From Rhynchopus sp. YZ270_cl-10 (lineage: Eukaryota; Euglenozoa; Diplonemea; Diplonemida; Diplonemidae), in the NCBI GenBank assembly GCA_964035575.1, contig OZ037892.1, positions 434,001-498,000 of the forward strand: DNA of 64,000 nucleotides, in the 5' to 3' direction. The notes beneath the pieces were generated by a model. The model saw nothing but the letters and a program-made list of their open reading frames with translations, had not been told where the DNA came from and did no database searches. Shown here piece by piece: positions 30,864 through 41,016 of this stretch. The position numbers and the translations under genes are program-made. Each line of letters opens with the position of its first letter. Position 1 is the stretch's first letter.

Positions 30864-32432
30864 TGCGAATAACAATGCGAATGCGAACAGGAGGCGAATA
30901 ACACGAATAATCTGTTCGCACCTAGGGGAGTTGATACTCCTCCTTTTCGGAACTCCAGAATTAAGTTGCCCTTTCCCATAGGAGCACACCGTGTATTAAT
31001 CAGGCCCCCCACCACCCCCTCTCCCCCCAGAAACGTCGATATCGATAACGATGATTCTAACCCCTCTGTTCAGTCACCTATGAAATCAACTCTCGGGAGT
31101 TGGACGGTCTGAACGTGGACCAAAATACAACCTCCATGTTGACCGTAGCGGTTCGTTTAGGTAAGAAGACTGCGGCAAAGAGCGCGGGGAAAGAAAAAGA
31201 AAGCGTCGTCTTCTGTTGGTTGCATGCACCGTCAACCCTGATGCCCCCAGGAAACCCACCAACGCCCTCAGTGATTACAACCACCCTTGGAATGAGGAAT
31301 GCTTAGAAAGCATGCAGGTCATCAGTTTGCACTGATCACCGCCTCAACTCAAAACAAGGGGGTGTCAGATAACATCACATCACGGACTGGTGTGCTTCCC
31401 TGCCCCACAACTTTGCACCGATGTCAGACAACTCACACTCATTCTCCCCCCCGCACTCAGTTCCCACCTTCGTCCTCGTCCTCATCACGAAATGCACTTC
31501 ACACAAAACAGTACGCGCACATCTACAGCAAGTTCCTCCCCCCATCCCTCCCCAAGTCTTCAACACTGCAACCCGCACAACCCTTTGCATGAGACACAAC
31601 ACCCCACCCCACACCCAATCCACAAACCACAACACCATCAACCCCTCTTGGTTGGGTTCTCCTCAGTCGCTCACCTCACGTTGAAGGCTCCGTACCTTCT
31701 GACCGTCTGACTGTCAATAAACGTTAGTAAAAATAGGACGGAGCACCCCGTTCCGAGGAATGCAGCCACCCCGGGAGACAGCCTCTGTATGCTTTCCCCC
31801 AGGAGAGTGCACGGCACCAAAGGTGTACACACTGCGCTGCATTGCCCTCGCTGTGTAAGTCCCCACACTCCCCTCCCCTCGCTCAGTTCCCCCACCCACC
31901 CCCAAGACTGCATCACACCCTCATCTCATCCATCTCACCGTTGCTGCACGATGCACTACTCTCCCTCTCTCCCATCGTGTTTTGCCAACCCGCTACATTC
32001 TTGCGTTAGCCTCATCTGAAGAGAAAAAAAAGGGGGAACAAAACGGAGAGCACAAACAGAGTCTGTATCTTGCACCTTGCATCTCATCTCCTCGTCTTTG
32101 CCAACCCTGCTGAGGTGCTTAGAGAACAGACACAGTGCAAAGAGAGGAGAGAGAGAGCTGTATCCCGCAACATCACCCCCGCAACGCGTCCTCTTGCACT
32201 CTCTGTTTTTGTAGGGTGGTCCGCCAAGGCGAACGGAATCACTATAAAAAAACCTCCGGATGTTTGGGTAAACAACCGGGCATGAGAGAACAAGAGTAAG
32301 CGACCCCCCTCCCCACACATTTTCCTCCCCCCCTTTTTTCCCAAACCCACTGCCCCCCTCGGCGAGAGTCAAACATCGAATTGTTCCGCTGACCTGAAGG
32401 TATCTTACAGCGCAGAAAAAGAAATCTGACTA

Positions 32433-32494
32433 GAAATACAAAATCTCTCTGACAGTGCACCGGGGTTATGTACCTTTGTGCATAACCCGGTGCA
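32433..32494 (+). repeat. Family C repeat with long perfect hairpin
   Basis: GAAATACAAAATCTCTCTGA, CAGTGCACCGGGGTTATG, then CATAACCCGGTGC. The 3' hairpin GCACCGGGGTTATG/CATAACCCGGTGC is nearly perfect and unrelated in sequence to the hairpins of other family C copies. Confidence 0.75.
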
Positions 32495-32537
32495 TCGTGG
32501 GTGGTGACCCCAACCATGCAGTCCTACAATCCATTTT

Positions 32538-32605
32538 GAGGTTGACATCTTAGATTCATATACTTTCAGTTCACTGAATTGAAAGTATTTGAGAGGTTGA
32601 CATCT
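32538..32605 (+). mobile_element. Family I hairpin (42 bp) flanked by 13-bp direct repeats
   Basis: The insert at 32551-32592 (TAGATTCATATACTTTCAG, TTCACTGAATTGAAAGTATT) folds as ATACTTTCAGTTCA against TGAATTGAAAGTAT. It is bounded by GAGGTTGACATCT at 32538-32550 and 32593-32605. The perfect direct repeats look like a target-site duplication, so this tiny element appears to have inserted here. It has no coding capacity. Confidence 0.7.
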
Positions 32606-32644
32606 GAAAAACAAATCAACAGCGAAGCTCCTATTTGACGGCAA

Positions 32645-32744
32645 GTGGTACGAATACGATCAATTGTTTCATATACTAACTATTCTACTGAATAGAAGGT
32701 ATAATAGGGTGCACTAAATGTACCCGTGGTACGAATACGATCAA
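32645..32744 (+). mobile_element. Family I hairpin (62 bp) flanked by 19-bp direct repeats
   Basis: The insert at 32664-32725 holds two hairpins: TACTAACTATTC-TACT-GAATAGAAGGTA and GGGTGC-ACTAAAT-GTACCC. GTGGTACGAATACGATCAA occurs perfectly on both sides (32645-32663 and 32726-32744). A 19-bp perfect duplication is strong evidence for insertion. It shares its core with 14386 and, with changed but still paired arms, with 44225. Confidence 0.85.
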
Positions 32745-33143
32745 CAAAGAGAAGAGGGAAAAAAAGAAGGCCTTTTTTTTTATCCAACAATTTCTTTTAT
32801 TTTTCTTGCACAAAAAAAGACCCCCCAGAATTTAAAAAAAAGCCTTGGTTTTTTTTTAAAGTGAATGAACGATGATTTCTTTTTCTGGCGTTTTCATGTA
32901 TTATTAACAACCTTCGTTCAAGGAAAAATAAAACCCCAACTTTTTTTTTGGGGAAGATTTTTCTTGAATTTTTCACTTCTTTTTTTTATCCATTTTTGCT
33001 TTTCTTTGGCTTATTTTGTCAAGATGATTTTTAAAAAAAAATTGCGGTTTCTGTTTTTGTTCGGAGAGAGACGCTGTTGAAGGGTAGGGGTTTCACCGTG
33101 CCTGCAAGATCGGCTCCATCAAAACGGAGGTTTATCAGTGGTC

Positions 33144-33221
33144 TTATTTGGACCTCTGCCTCATCTTCCTCCTACGGAGCTTCAATCTCTTCAACCTCTT
33201 CTTCTTCCACTTCGGCCTCAT
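33144..33221 (-). CDS. RPL41: Ribosomal protein eL41
   Basis: This is a 25-residue protein, the full length of the family. It begins MRPKWKKKRLKRLKLRRR and ends KMRQRSK, against MRAKWRKKRM and KMRQRSK in animals and fungi. eL41 is a short arginine/lysine-rich helix that bridges the two ribosomal subunits. The start is chosen by family length; an in-frame ATG 27 bases upstream would add MGSVPRPNG, but a CCCCAG acceptor-like site lies between the two ATGs, which would remove it if the mRNA is spliced there. Fifteen of the 25 residues are K or R. It lies 530 bp downstream of the B9D1 gene on the same strand. Confidence 0.9.
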   Translation of the reverse strand: MRPKWKKKRLKRLKLRRRKMRQRSK

Positions 33222-33752
33222 GCCGTTTGGCCTGGGGACGGATCCCATTTTTGAGCTTTTGATCTGAAGGGTTTGGTATGTTGGTGTAATGGGAGAGGGG
33301 GGCGGGGGTCCGGAAAAATAAAAAGACCAGCTCTCTGCGAAATACGACTCTACGTTGACTACGGCAAGCTGAAGAGTACTGCGATGTGAGCAACAAATAA
33401 ATATTTTTGATAGGGAGGTTTGGGGAGGTCACAAAAAAAAAGGGGGACCTTTTTTTAATTTATGTTGAGGGCAAGGAGGAGGGGGAGAAATATGGGAAAT
33501 TTCTTTTGTTTTTTTTTCCTTGGTTAGAATTTGCGAAAGGGATGAGGGAAATGCCCCAAAAAAAATCAATTTCGCTTCCAAATGGCCATAGGTTTGCTCT
33601 AAATCATTCTATTGGTTTTGTCTACTTTTGTTTAAAAACATTTTGTTTTTTTTTTTCTTGCTTTGTTCGCAATATGCGGGCACACCCACAAAACTTGCAA
33701 AAAATTGCTTTTTTTTAGAAAAGGTTGGATTTGTTAAGGTTGGACCCTCATT

Positions 33753-34445
33753 TCAGTGATATCCCATCGACCCCAACCCCTTCGTGAGGACTGAGAAGGT
33801 TACTTTAACAAAGGCTCCAGCTGGTTCGACCCGGGTAACTTCTCTTCCTTCATCTTTTGCGAAGGAGGTTCCTTTGAATTCATATTGGTGCCCCTGCACC
33901 AACCCCAACAACCATGACTGCGGTGTTGATGAAACCGGTGTGAACAATGGAATTTCGCAGGTATGGTGGCCAGCCTTGGTTGGTACATGGCACCACCCAT
34001 ATCCTTTTGGAGGGGACCTCTGGCCATTTCCTGACACAGAAAACACTGAGACACAAAACTTCGGCCAACCATAGGGGTTCGTGCAACCGTAACTCACGCT
34101 GAAGGGCAAATTGAATGCGTAAAGGGGTTCGTGTCCTACAGCGCGTTCTGAAACCTGGGTGACACCTTCGGTTAAACCGGTGTCTGTGTTGCTCATTTGC
34201 TGCTGTTCCCAGTCAGGGCCTGCTTCGAGTTTGAACCGGCAATAGAGACTGCCTCCTCCGGGGTGTGTACAGCTATCAAGCGTTCCATTGACGATAACGT
34301 AGAACCGGTTTGGGTCGTCGGTGTCATGAACAGGGCGGTCCGTCTCCTGTGCAGCACCACCAAAGCGTTTGCTCTCCACAGACGACCCAATACCAGGAGG
34401 TGGCACATCCCAGCTGCTCCCAACAACAGATCCTCGATGAGCCAT
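33753..34445 (-). CDS. B9D1: B9 domain-containing protein 1 (MKS/B9 complex)
   Basis: This is an intronless frame of 230 residues with a normal ATG (MAHRGSVVGS). Residues about 45-220 form a B9 (C2-like) domain: FYVIVNGTLDSC at the start, GLTEGVTQVSERAVG, STNPYGWP-type motif (GCTNPYGWPKFCVSVFSV), GYGWCHVPTKAGHH, EGREVTRVEPAGAFVKVTF and VLTKGLGSMGY at the end. Each has a direct counterpart in animal B9D1. B9D1 is part of the tectonic-like complex at the ciliary transition zone, so the organism should build a cilium or flagellum. Length is slightly above the usual 200 because of an N-terminal extension of about 45 residues. I see no missing core segment. Confidence 0.92.
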   Translation of the reverse strand: MAHRGSVVGSSWDVPPPGIGSSVESKRFGGAAQETDRPVHDTDDPNRFYVIVNGTLDSCTHPGGGSLYCRFKLEAGPDWEQQQMSNTDTGLTEGVTQVSERAVGHEPLYAFNLPFSVSYGCTNPYGWPKFCVSVFSVSGNGQRSPPKGYGWCHVPTKAGHHTCEIPLFTPVSSTPQSWLLGLVQGHQYEFKGTSFAKDEGREVTRVEPAGAFVKVTFSVLTKGLGSMGYH

Positions 34446-34524
34446 ATGTTTTTTTTCTTCTGCAATTTATGAAGATTTTTTGAAAGATTTTTTTGGGTGG
34501 GTTGGAAAAAAAGAGAGGTTGAAA

Positions 34525-34564
34525 AGTGCAAACGCCTCACCGTTCATCGGCAGACGCAGGCACT
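34525..34564 (+). repeat. Hairpin family D copy
   Basis: AGTGCAAACGCCTCACCGTT, CATCGGCAGACGCAGGCACT. GCCT/AGGC and AGT/ACT pair. It is close to the copy at 8004. Confidence 0.7.
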
Positions 34565-34743
34565 GCTTCTCCGTGGATTATCGAACCCCTAGGGTGGGTT
34601 GGAGAAAAAAATGGGGAAAGGGAGGGAGGGGGTGGTTATGGCAATCTTAGCTTTTTTTTTGAGGGGAGGCGGGAAAGGGTGGATGGAGAACAACTCTATT
34701 TGGGGGGAGGGGGAGGGGGAGGGGAAAAGAAAGGAACGCTTAT

Positions 34744-34779
34744 AAGATGAACCAAAAGCCTCTCGTGTTTAGTCACCTT
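34744..34779 (+). repeat. Hairpin family A copy
   Basis: AAGATGAACCAAAAGCCTCT, CGTGTTTAGTCACCTT. Confidence 0.65.
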
Positions 34780-34955
34780 CAAAAGAGAAAGAGAAAAAAT
34801 TGGATAAATTTCGAGAGAGATAGAGAGAGAAGAACAATAGTGTGTGGATATACACACCGTTGTGGGGTGGGATCTAGCTGGGTAGTTGCTTTCAACTGAG
34901 GGGGGGGTGTTTTGTTGGTGTTGTTTTTTTTTTTTTTTTTTTTTTTTGTTTTTTT

Positions 34956-35018
34956 GATAAATTGTTGGAGTAGTGTAGTTGCCTCGGGTTGTGTTGCCAC
35001 AGCTGAGCAAATCTCCAT
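34956..35018 (+). repeat. Hairpin family G copy
   Basis: GATAAATTGTTGGAGTAGTG, TAGTTGCCTCGGGTTGTGTT, GCCACAGCTGAGCAAATCTC, CAT. A T run of about 25 bases precedes it. Confidence 0.75.
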
Positions 35019-35613
35019 TTTCCAAAAAAAAAAAAAAAAAATTGATGACAGTCAGCCACGCAAGTGGTTTGCACGCAGCCGTCGTCACCTCACCGATCTC
35101 TTATTGCATGGGTTTCCCCCACTCCCCAGGCATCTGTCAGGCAACGAATGGGATCCATTGAAACCCAGGTATCATAATACCCTGGACGAGATACTATTTA
35201 TGACATCTATTTTTTTGTTCGACAATCACTAAAAAGAACCACCAAAAAGAAGGAACCTGGTCCCCGGTCTTTCTTAAATAGTCACCGAAAGCCTATTTTC
35301 AACAAATGCGCTAAATGGGCTCAAGCATTGCACAAATTGGCAAACAAACGAAAAGAAAATATGCTCTGGACAACGATGACTCTAAACCGCCCTCACATTA
35401 CTTAGTCTCCAACAAAGGATAGCTGTCTCTTTGTTTGTTAGCAGGCAACAGAAAAGAAAGAAAAAAAAATTCCCCCCCTCATCTTGCTGTGAGAACAGCT
35501 TCAAGGGGGGAGAATGGGGTGTGATCTAATCTATGGGGTTGGGGAAAGGGCGGGGGGAGGAGGAGGATGAGGAAAAAAGAAAATCAATTTCATATACTTT
35601 ACTCTTCAAAGAA

Positions 35614-35813
35614 NNNNNNNNNNNNNNNNNNNNNNNNNNNNNNNNNNNNNNNNNNNNNNNNNNNNNNNNNNNNNNNNNNNNNNNNNNNNNNNNNNNNNNN
35701 NNNNNNNNNNNNNNNNNNNNNNNNNNNNNNNNNNNNNNNNNNNNNNNNNNNNNNNNNNNNNNNNNNNNNNNNNNNNNNNNNNNNNNNNNNNNNNNNNNNN
35801 NNNNNNNNNNNNN
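35614..35813. other. Assembly gap of 200 N
   Basis: Exactly 200 N. The left edge stops inside a family I hairpin (TTTCATATACTTTACTCTTC). The round size suggests a placeholder, not a measured gap. Confidence 0.95.
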
Positions 35814-35872
35814 CATTCTTTTTTTATATATGGTAAATGACTTGGATTCAGCTTTTAAAAAAGGGGAATAAA

Positions 35873-38800
35873 TCATGCCGATCCACTCCCACGATATCCT
35901 TCAGACCTTTCTAACCCATTCGAAATTTCATGAAACCCGTCAGAGATGGAGGCAAAGTCGTCTTTGTGGGTATAAAATATGTTGACCGTTTGGGGGTATG
36001 GTTGCGACCATTCGTAGATTGTGTCCATTAGGGAGTCGTTTCCGCCGAAGAAGGTGACGGCGATGGAGGACCAGGACTTGGAAGCGCAGAGGTTGAGGAG
36101 TTGCGCAGCTGCGGACTGTGTGTTGTTCGCGAAGAAGGCGTCGGGGAGGATGTGGATGCGAGGGAGAACCGAGGCATGCAGTGCTGCTGGCATGATGCGT
36201 GCAGCCAGCGCAGCCTCCGAGGCGGACATCACCACACCATCAAACTGTTCTGTCCCCAAATGAGAAAAAATGCTCTGATTAATCAACAGCACCCCCAACC
36301 CCGTCCCACCTCCCTCCCCCTGCCCAGGCGCGCGCTGCCAATAATGTATCGCCCCCGTGTGCGGCCACACAGTAATCTTCAAAAAGCGCCCCTCACTAAA
36401 TTCGCCAACAAAGTAAAAATCGTTCCATATGCAGGACTGTTGTCCGCCCTGCGCAAAGAAGGGCATGAGCGGGTGGGAATCAAGCAGGTCCGTGTAGTAC
36501 GTCAGACCGGTCCCTTCGGGGTGTGGGGCAGTGAGGTCCTCGCTGTGTGGAGAAAATGATGAGTAATCCGAAGCTTCGGGGTGATTAATAATTGATAGTT
36601 AAAAAAGACGTGCTTTTTGGGAGAATAGGTTCACGGATTGATATGTCTAAAAGAGGTTCTGCTCAATGCAGGGGAAAGCAGTTTATTCTCGGGGGAGGCC
36701 ATGGGGAAACCCATCAAGAGAGAAACTGAAACACAGGACTCAATATGACATACCATGTGGGTGACATGCCGACAACTTCGTCTATCATGGACTCAAATAC
36801 GCGGTTTTCGAAGTCAAGCAGGCAGTGGATGTTGAACCATTGGAACTGCGACTTGACCTGCTTCATGGAGGTCACTGCTGTGTCGATGGGGGTGTTGAAG
36901 AGGATGAAGTACTTCTCCCCTCGCCCCGACGGGGTGGGCACTATCGCACGGCAGAGCACAACACCCTCCGTAACACGTGTCACTGCCGTCACGCTGAGCG
37001 GTACCGTTGTAACAAGCTCGTCCCAGATCATTTGACGCTGCTCTGTTATCGATGCCGCACGGTACACTGCAGCCCGCTTGCGCTGCAGGGACTCAACAAA
37101 GCACTGCGATGTAAACACAAAGGAGGTGTAGTTTTCCATCCGCAGCACTGTCCCAAGAGTCTCTGCCTTGCAGTAGGGGTTCAGCACGAAGCGGTACCCC
37201 AGCCCTTCGTCGCTCTCAGAGGTGTGCAGCTCTTCGCGCAGACGTTTCAACACCACAAATGCAGAGGCGGTTGTCTGCAGCACTGTGTTCTGTTGTGGCG
37301 TAACCGCAACCCGAGATGGAGTCGCACGCACCGGAGATGGCTGCTGTTTATGCCAATGATCCATTGCCGCCAGAGTCGGTGAGACCGGCGCAACGCGCGC
37401 TGCCTGCGGTGTAGGGCTCGCCGTCGTCTCCTTCACCTGCTTCACCTTCTCCTTCTCACGAACCAGCATCTCCTTCACCGTCTTATTCACCAACTGAAAC
37501 GCCTCCCGGCGGACAACATCCTTCATCGCATTTTTTTCGGTTTCAACCACATCTGTCTTCGTGGCAACCGGCCGCTGGGTCTCCGCCTTCACCCTCTGCG
37601 CCCTCTCCCGCTCTCTCTCCACCAACAGAATCCGCTTTCCCTCAAGCTCCGCGACACGCTGTTCCAGAGACAGCCTTTGAACCTTCTTCTCTTCGGGGGT
37701 AACACTCTCTCTTGTCGCGGAGGGGCGTGGGGTTAGTTGTATTGCAAGGTTTGTTGGGGGGAAGTGGCGGCGCTGCTGTGTCTGCGTGACTGGAGACTGC
37801 TCAAGCGGGATCTGCTGAAATGGGGACACCTTCGCCACCTCGAAGGCAGGCGACGGAGTAGCATGCTGAGCCTGCAGCGTCGGGTAGTACCCATAGAATG
37901 GTGTGTCCGCAGTGCCCATAGAGGGGCTTGGGCTGACAGACCTGCTTGGTACCCCGGAGGTGTAGGTGCTGTGGCTTTGATGGGAACCACGCTTGCGATG
38001 AGAGTTGTTTGTTCCTGGGACGATAGGGGGGCGAGGGGGGCTGGCGAAGGTGGCAGCTGGGCTTGCGAGCTGCTGTGGGGCAGGGCTGATGGAGACGGGG
38101 CTTACGGAGCGGCGCTCTCTTTCCTCTCTTTGGATCCGTTCCCGTTCCCGTTCCCGCTCCCGTTCTCTCTCCCGTTCCTTTTCCTTTTCCCGCTCCGCAT
38201 GCTGTGCAGCAATCTGTGCCTGTCTCGCCTTCTCCTCCCGTAGGCTCTTCTCCGCCCGTTCCCTCCGTTCTACCCGCTCCATCTCTTCTGCGTGCTGCAT
38301 TTGCACGAGGCGTTCCTCACGTTCCAACCTCTCCACGCGTTCCGCAGCTACCCGGTGGTCTAATACTTCGATGGTATCGTCGTGGTGGATGTCTTCGGAC
38401 TCTTCTGTGTCTTCATTGTCTGTCTCATCGTGGGTCTCCCCCAATCCGAGGGACTCTCCAGGGGGAGGAAAATGAAATGGGATGGTGTCGTCGTCGGGTT
38501 TGCCTTCTGAAGCACGGCGTTTCTCTTTGACGCTCATTACGACTTGCATCATGTGTTTGTGTGCGTCGAAGGAGGCTTCGTTGGCAGGTGTCCTCCCAAT
38601 ATGAAGGGGAGACGGCGCAACTGAGGTAAGAGGAGATGACGCCGCAGATTCAACAGTGGGGATGGCAACCACCTCTGGGATGTGAAAGAGCTGTTGTGGG
38701 ATGGTTGAGAGATGCGGGGCGGGGGGGCCAAGCGGAGCCGGGGGAATGATATGATATGTCGAAGCCCGCACAACTGTCAAAAACACTACCCGATGGGTGT

Positions 38801-39716
38801 GCGCAGGGCTGTAATCATCTTGCGACCCTCTCGCGGTTCCCTGGAAAATCAGCTTTAAATACGGTTGCAGTGCGTTTCCATCAACGTTGATGCTTTGTCT
38901 GTGCAGGGTCACACCATGACTAAACGTCTCTGCTCCTGGAGAAGATCCAAACACTGCTGACTTAGAGAGAAGGGACATCCCTGCCTTTGGGTGGTGGCCA
39001 CCTTCGATGGTGCATGATGCTATGGTGGGGGTGGCGTTGTCGCTGAGGAAATGAATCTTTGCGTCGTAGAGCAGCCGGGTGCCTGGCTCGAGGCGCATTT
39101 CCTTAGGGGCAGGGACATTGTAGGTTTTGGTGTTGAGCTGTAGGGTGCATTCTGCACGGAGGTCTCTTGCGGTGTTTGTGGACCATACGGTGCTGCTTTT
39201 TTTGCCAGGTTGCGCAGCGCCTTCGAGTTGCAGGATGTTGACACATCCGGTGCCGGTAGCGGAGATAAGACGTTGTACCAAAGGAGCCCCCAGCTGCTTT
39301 GTCTGAAGAATTTCTGAAAATGAGGTATGCGAAGAAGAAGAGGGCGGTGTACTACCTGAGGGGATACGCCGCTTGGCAGACCCGGTTCTCTTCGCGGAGG
39401 GTGATGGGGAGGGTGATGTTGGCTGTTGTATTTCGGTCAGACCCTGTCGACGTTGTGAGGTGGTGCGTTCTCTGCCTTCTCTGGGCTGTGCGTTGGTGGG
39501 GATGTTGGTGTTAACTGTACGCAGAGGTTGTGGGGGGCGTCGGAGCTTAGGGTGTGTGTTGTGTGTAGGTGGTGGTGGTGTGGCGGTTGTGGGTGTTGCT
39601 GCAGGAGGACGTGAGGTGGTTCTCGCCTTCTCTCGTGGCTGTGTACGCGGTTTGACAGACTTGCCTATATTGTCTAATACACGGTTCACATCTTGAATGT
39701 CCAAAAAGTCGAACAT
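35873..39716 (-). CDS. Large coiled-coil protein, two-exon model, about 1210 residues
   Basis: Exon 1 (36754-39716) starts at ATG (MFDFLDIQDVNRVLDNIGKS). Exon 2 (35873-36542) ends in a stop. A GTATGT donor after ACA TG and a CTCCACACAG acceptor join in frame (reading MSPTCEDLTAPHPEG). The 2963 + 670 nt make 1211 codons. Without this intron, exon 1 would end at a TGA at 36714 and exon 2 would lack a start. Parts in order: low-complexity Pro/Thr/Ser N-terminus, a beta-rich region (about 150-320), an acidic patch, a long charged coiled coil (about 450-545, nearly pure E/R/K), more low complexity with a second coiled coil (about 680-790), and a well-ordered C-terminal domain (about 830-1210). I do not recognise the family. 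The alternative is two separate genes, 36714-39716 and 35873-36542. Confidence 0.65.
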
Positions 39717-40317
39717 AATGTATCAGAGAGAACACAGAGAAAGAAATAATAAAGAGAGAGAGGGGGGATCTACGGAAGAAGACCAGTGGCCGCTATTGCT
39801 TCATGAGAGATAGTTTTTGTGTGGTGGTTGGTTGTCTGTAGTGGAGGGAGGTGTGTGTGTGTGTGTGGGGTTATGTGAGGGTGTGTATGAAAAAAAGGTA
39901 CTATTTTGTGTGTTGCATTTTTTTGCTGCTTTTTTTAAAAATCTGCAAATATTTATTAAATTGCTGGTTGGACCCTAGCTCCTGTTATCGGCTCCCCCAG
40001 AAGGGGGTGTACCTTTTTGTTTAGGAGTAGAGTGGGTAAATCACTAAAATAGAAAATAGAAAAAGTTGAAATACGGATGAAGGGCACGACAAAACAACAT
40101 AAAGAAGGTAAACACAATCACCTCCCCGCCAAATGCAAAGTCTTCATCCAATTTCCAAACACCCCACGACTCTGGTACTCAGCGTCACCCAGAAAAGAAG
40201 GCTAAAGACACACATTCGGACCCTCTCTCTCTGGTATCACTTTTTCTATTATACCGACGCATCGCCCCACGGTTCTGTTAAAAATCACAACTCTTTTTCA
40301 AGAAGAAAATTGTCAAC
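39717..40317. other. Intergenic spacer between two minus-strand genes
   Basis: It has a GT microsatellite at 39849-39867 and a GTTGGACCCTAGCTCCTGTT segment near 39966 that resembles 2480-2500. Nothing else is recognised. Confidence 0.5.
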
Positions 40318-40596
40318 TCAGCGTCGTTTTGAGCTGTTCCCTCTTTTGCCATTGCGAGAAGGGGACGCTGTGGAGGGCGGAGTACCACGCATCTGCGCAG
40401 GGCTGAGACAGGCACGCATGGCACTGAGGTTCATCACACTAGCACCCTCGATGGTGGGCACGAGGACCTTGCTCTCAAGCGCGACGTACTGCTTCTCCCA
40501 CTCCACCCGATCTGTGGTAGCGCTCACCTTGATGTCGAACAGGGGCGGTGTCCGTGGCACTTCCTTCCCCGCAACAGACTTTCTCCTAGCAGCCAT
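40318..40596 (-). CDS. Small basic protein, 92 residues, unknown
   Basis: ATG in a favourable context (CACAAATGGCTGC) opens a 92-residue frame, MAARRKSVAG to GNSSKRR. Codon use is GC-rich, like the neighbouring genes and unlike the flanking desert. The centre (DRVEWEKQYVALESKVLVPT, then IEGASVMNLSAMRACLSP) looks ordered, while both ends are basic and low-complexity. An AG follows a T-rich tract about 25 bases upstream of the start. The opposite strand is open over a longer stretch, but that frame continues into A-run sequence and looks like the shadow. No family is recognised. Confidence 0.55.
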   Translation of the reverse strand: MAARRKSVAGKEVPRTPPLFDIKVSATTDRVEWEKQYVALESKVLVPTIEGASVMNLSAMRACLSPAQMRGTPPSTASPSRNGKRGNSSKRR

Positions 40597-40942
40597 TTGT
40601 GCAATGCAATGCTATGAATTTCGCAAAAAAAAAAAAAAAGAGCAATTTCAAAAAAAAAGCTTGCCCTATAAACTACACCCCTATAACAGTGCAGCAAACT
40701 ACTCAGAAGATCACACTGCAGCCCTGCCCCCAAAAAACCTCCAGCGCGGGGGGTACCCTTTAATGTGTTAGGGTTTATTTGGGATGTCTGAGAAAGAACG
40801 ATATGTGTGTAATGCCGTCTGCTTGAGAGGGGGTGAAATGTAGGGTGAAATGTAGGGGATAAAATGGGCAGGGTTGAGAGGATAAGTGAAGTGAAAGTGT
40901 GAAGGGAGCACGGGATCAAGAGAGAGTTTTTTTTTTTTTTGT

Positions 40943-40991
40943 TGTGTCAACAATCACCTAAGAACCCACTTGGGGCTAATAGGGTCGGTAC
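40943..40991 (+). repeat. Hairpin family H copy
   Basis: TGTGTCAACAATCACCTAAG, AACCCACTTGGGGCTAATAG, GGTCGGTAC. A T run precedes it and a family G copy follows 26 bp later. Confidence 0.65.
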
Positions 40992-41016
40992 TTATTTTTT
41001 TGTTTGCTTTTTTTTG

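Larger units (their letters stand above)
26308..33143. other. Intergenic stretch with transposon debris and palindromes
   Basis: There is G-rich low complexity at 26400-26710, hairpin repeats A, E and C at 26736-26895, two GGTGGGGTCAAT repeats (27612-27880), a possible decayed transposase (28081-28644), a TGCGAAGA inverted-end element (28858-29164), a 53-bp palindrome (30811-30863), and family C and I copies at 32433-32725. Short coding-like readings occur at 27005-27244 and 27318-27446 (plus) and at 31681-31857 (minus, with acceptor- and donor-like edges), but I cannot join them into a gene. Confidence 0.5.
34446..35872. other. Intergenic stretch with hairpin repeats and assembly gap
   Basis: It holds family D, A and G copies (34525-35018), a short family I piece that runs into the N gap at 35588, and otherwise AT-rich filler. 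No gene is supported. Confidence 0.6.

Noticed and set aside
31681-31857. Minus-strand exon with CTTACACAG acceptor and AAG|GTACGG donor
   Set aside because: The borders look right and two frames are open, but I found no partner exons, so it is not called as a gene.
40133-40771. 212-codon plus-strand open frame
   Set aside because: It overlaps the 92-residue minus-strand gene, runs through an A run (poly-lysine) and has no ordered domain. The minus-strand reading has the better start and composition.
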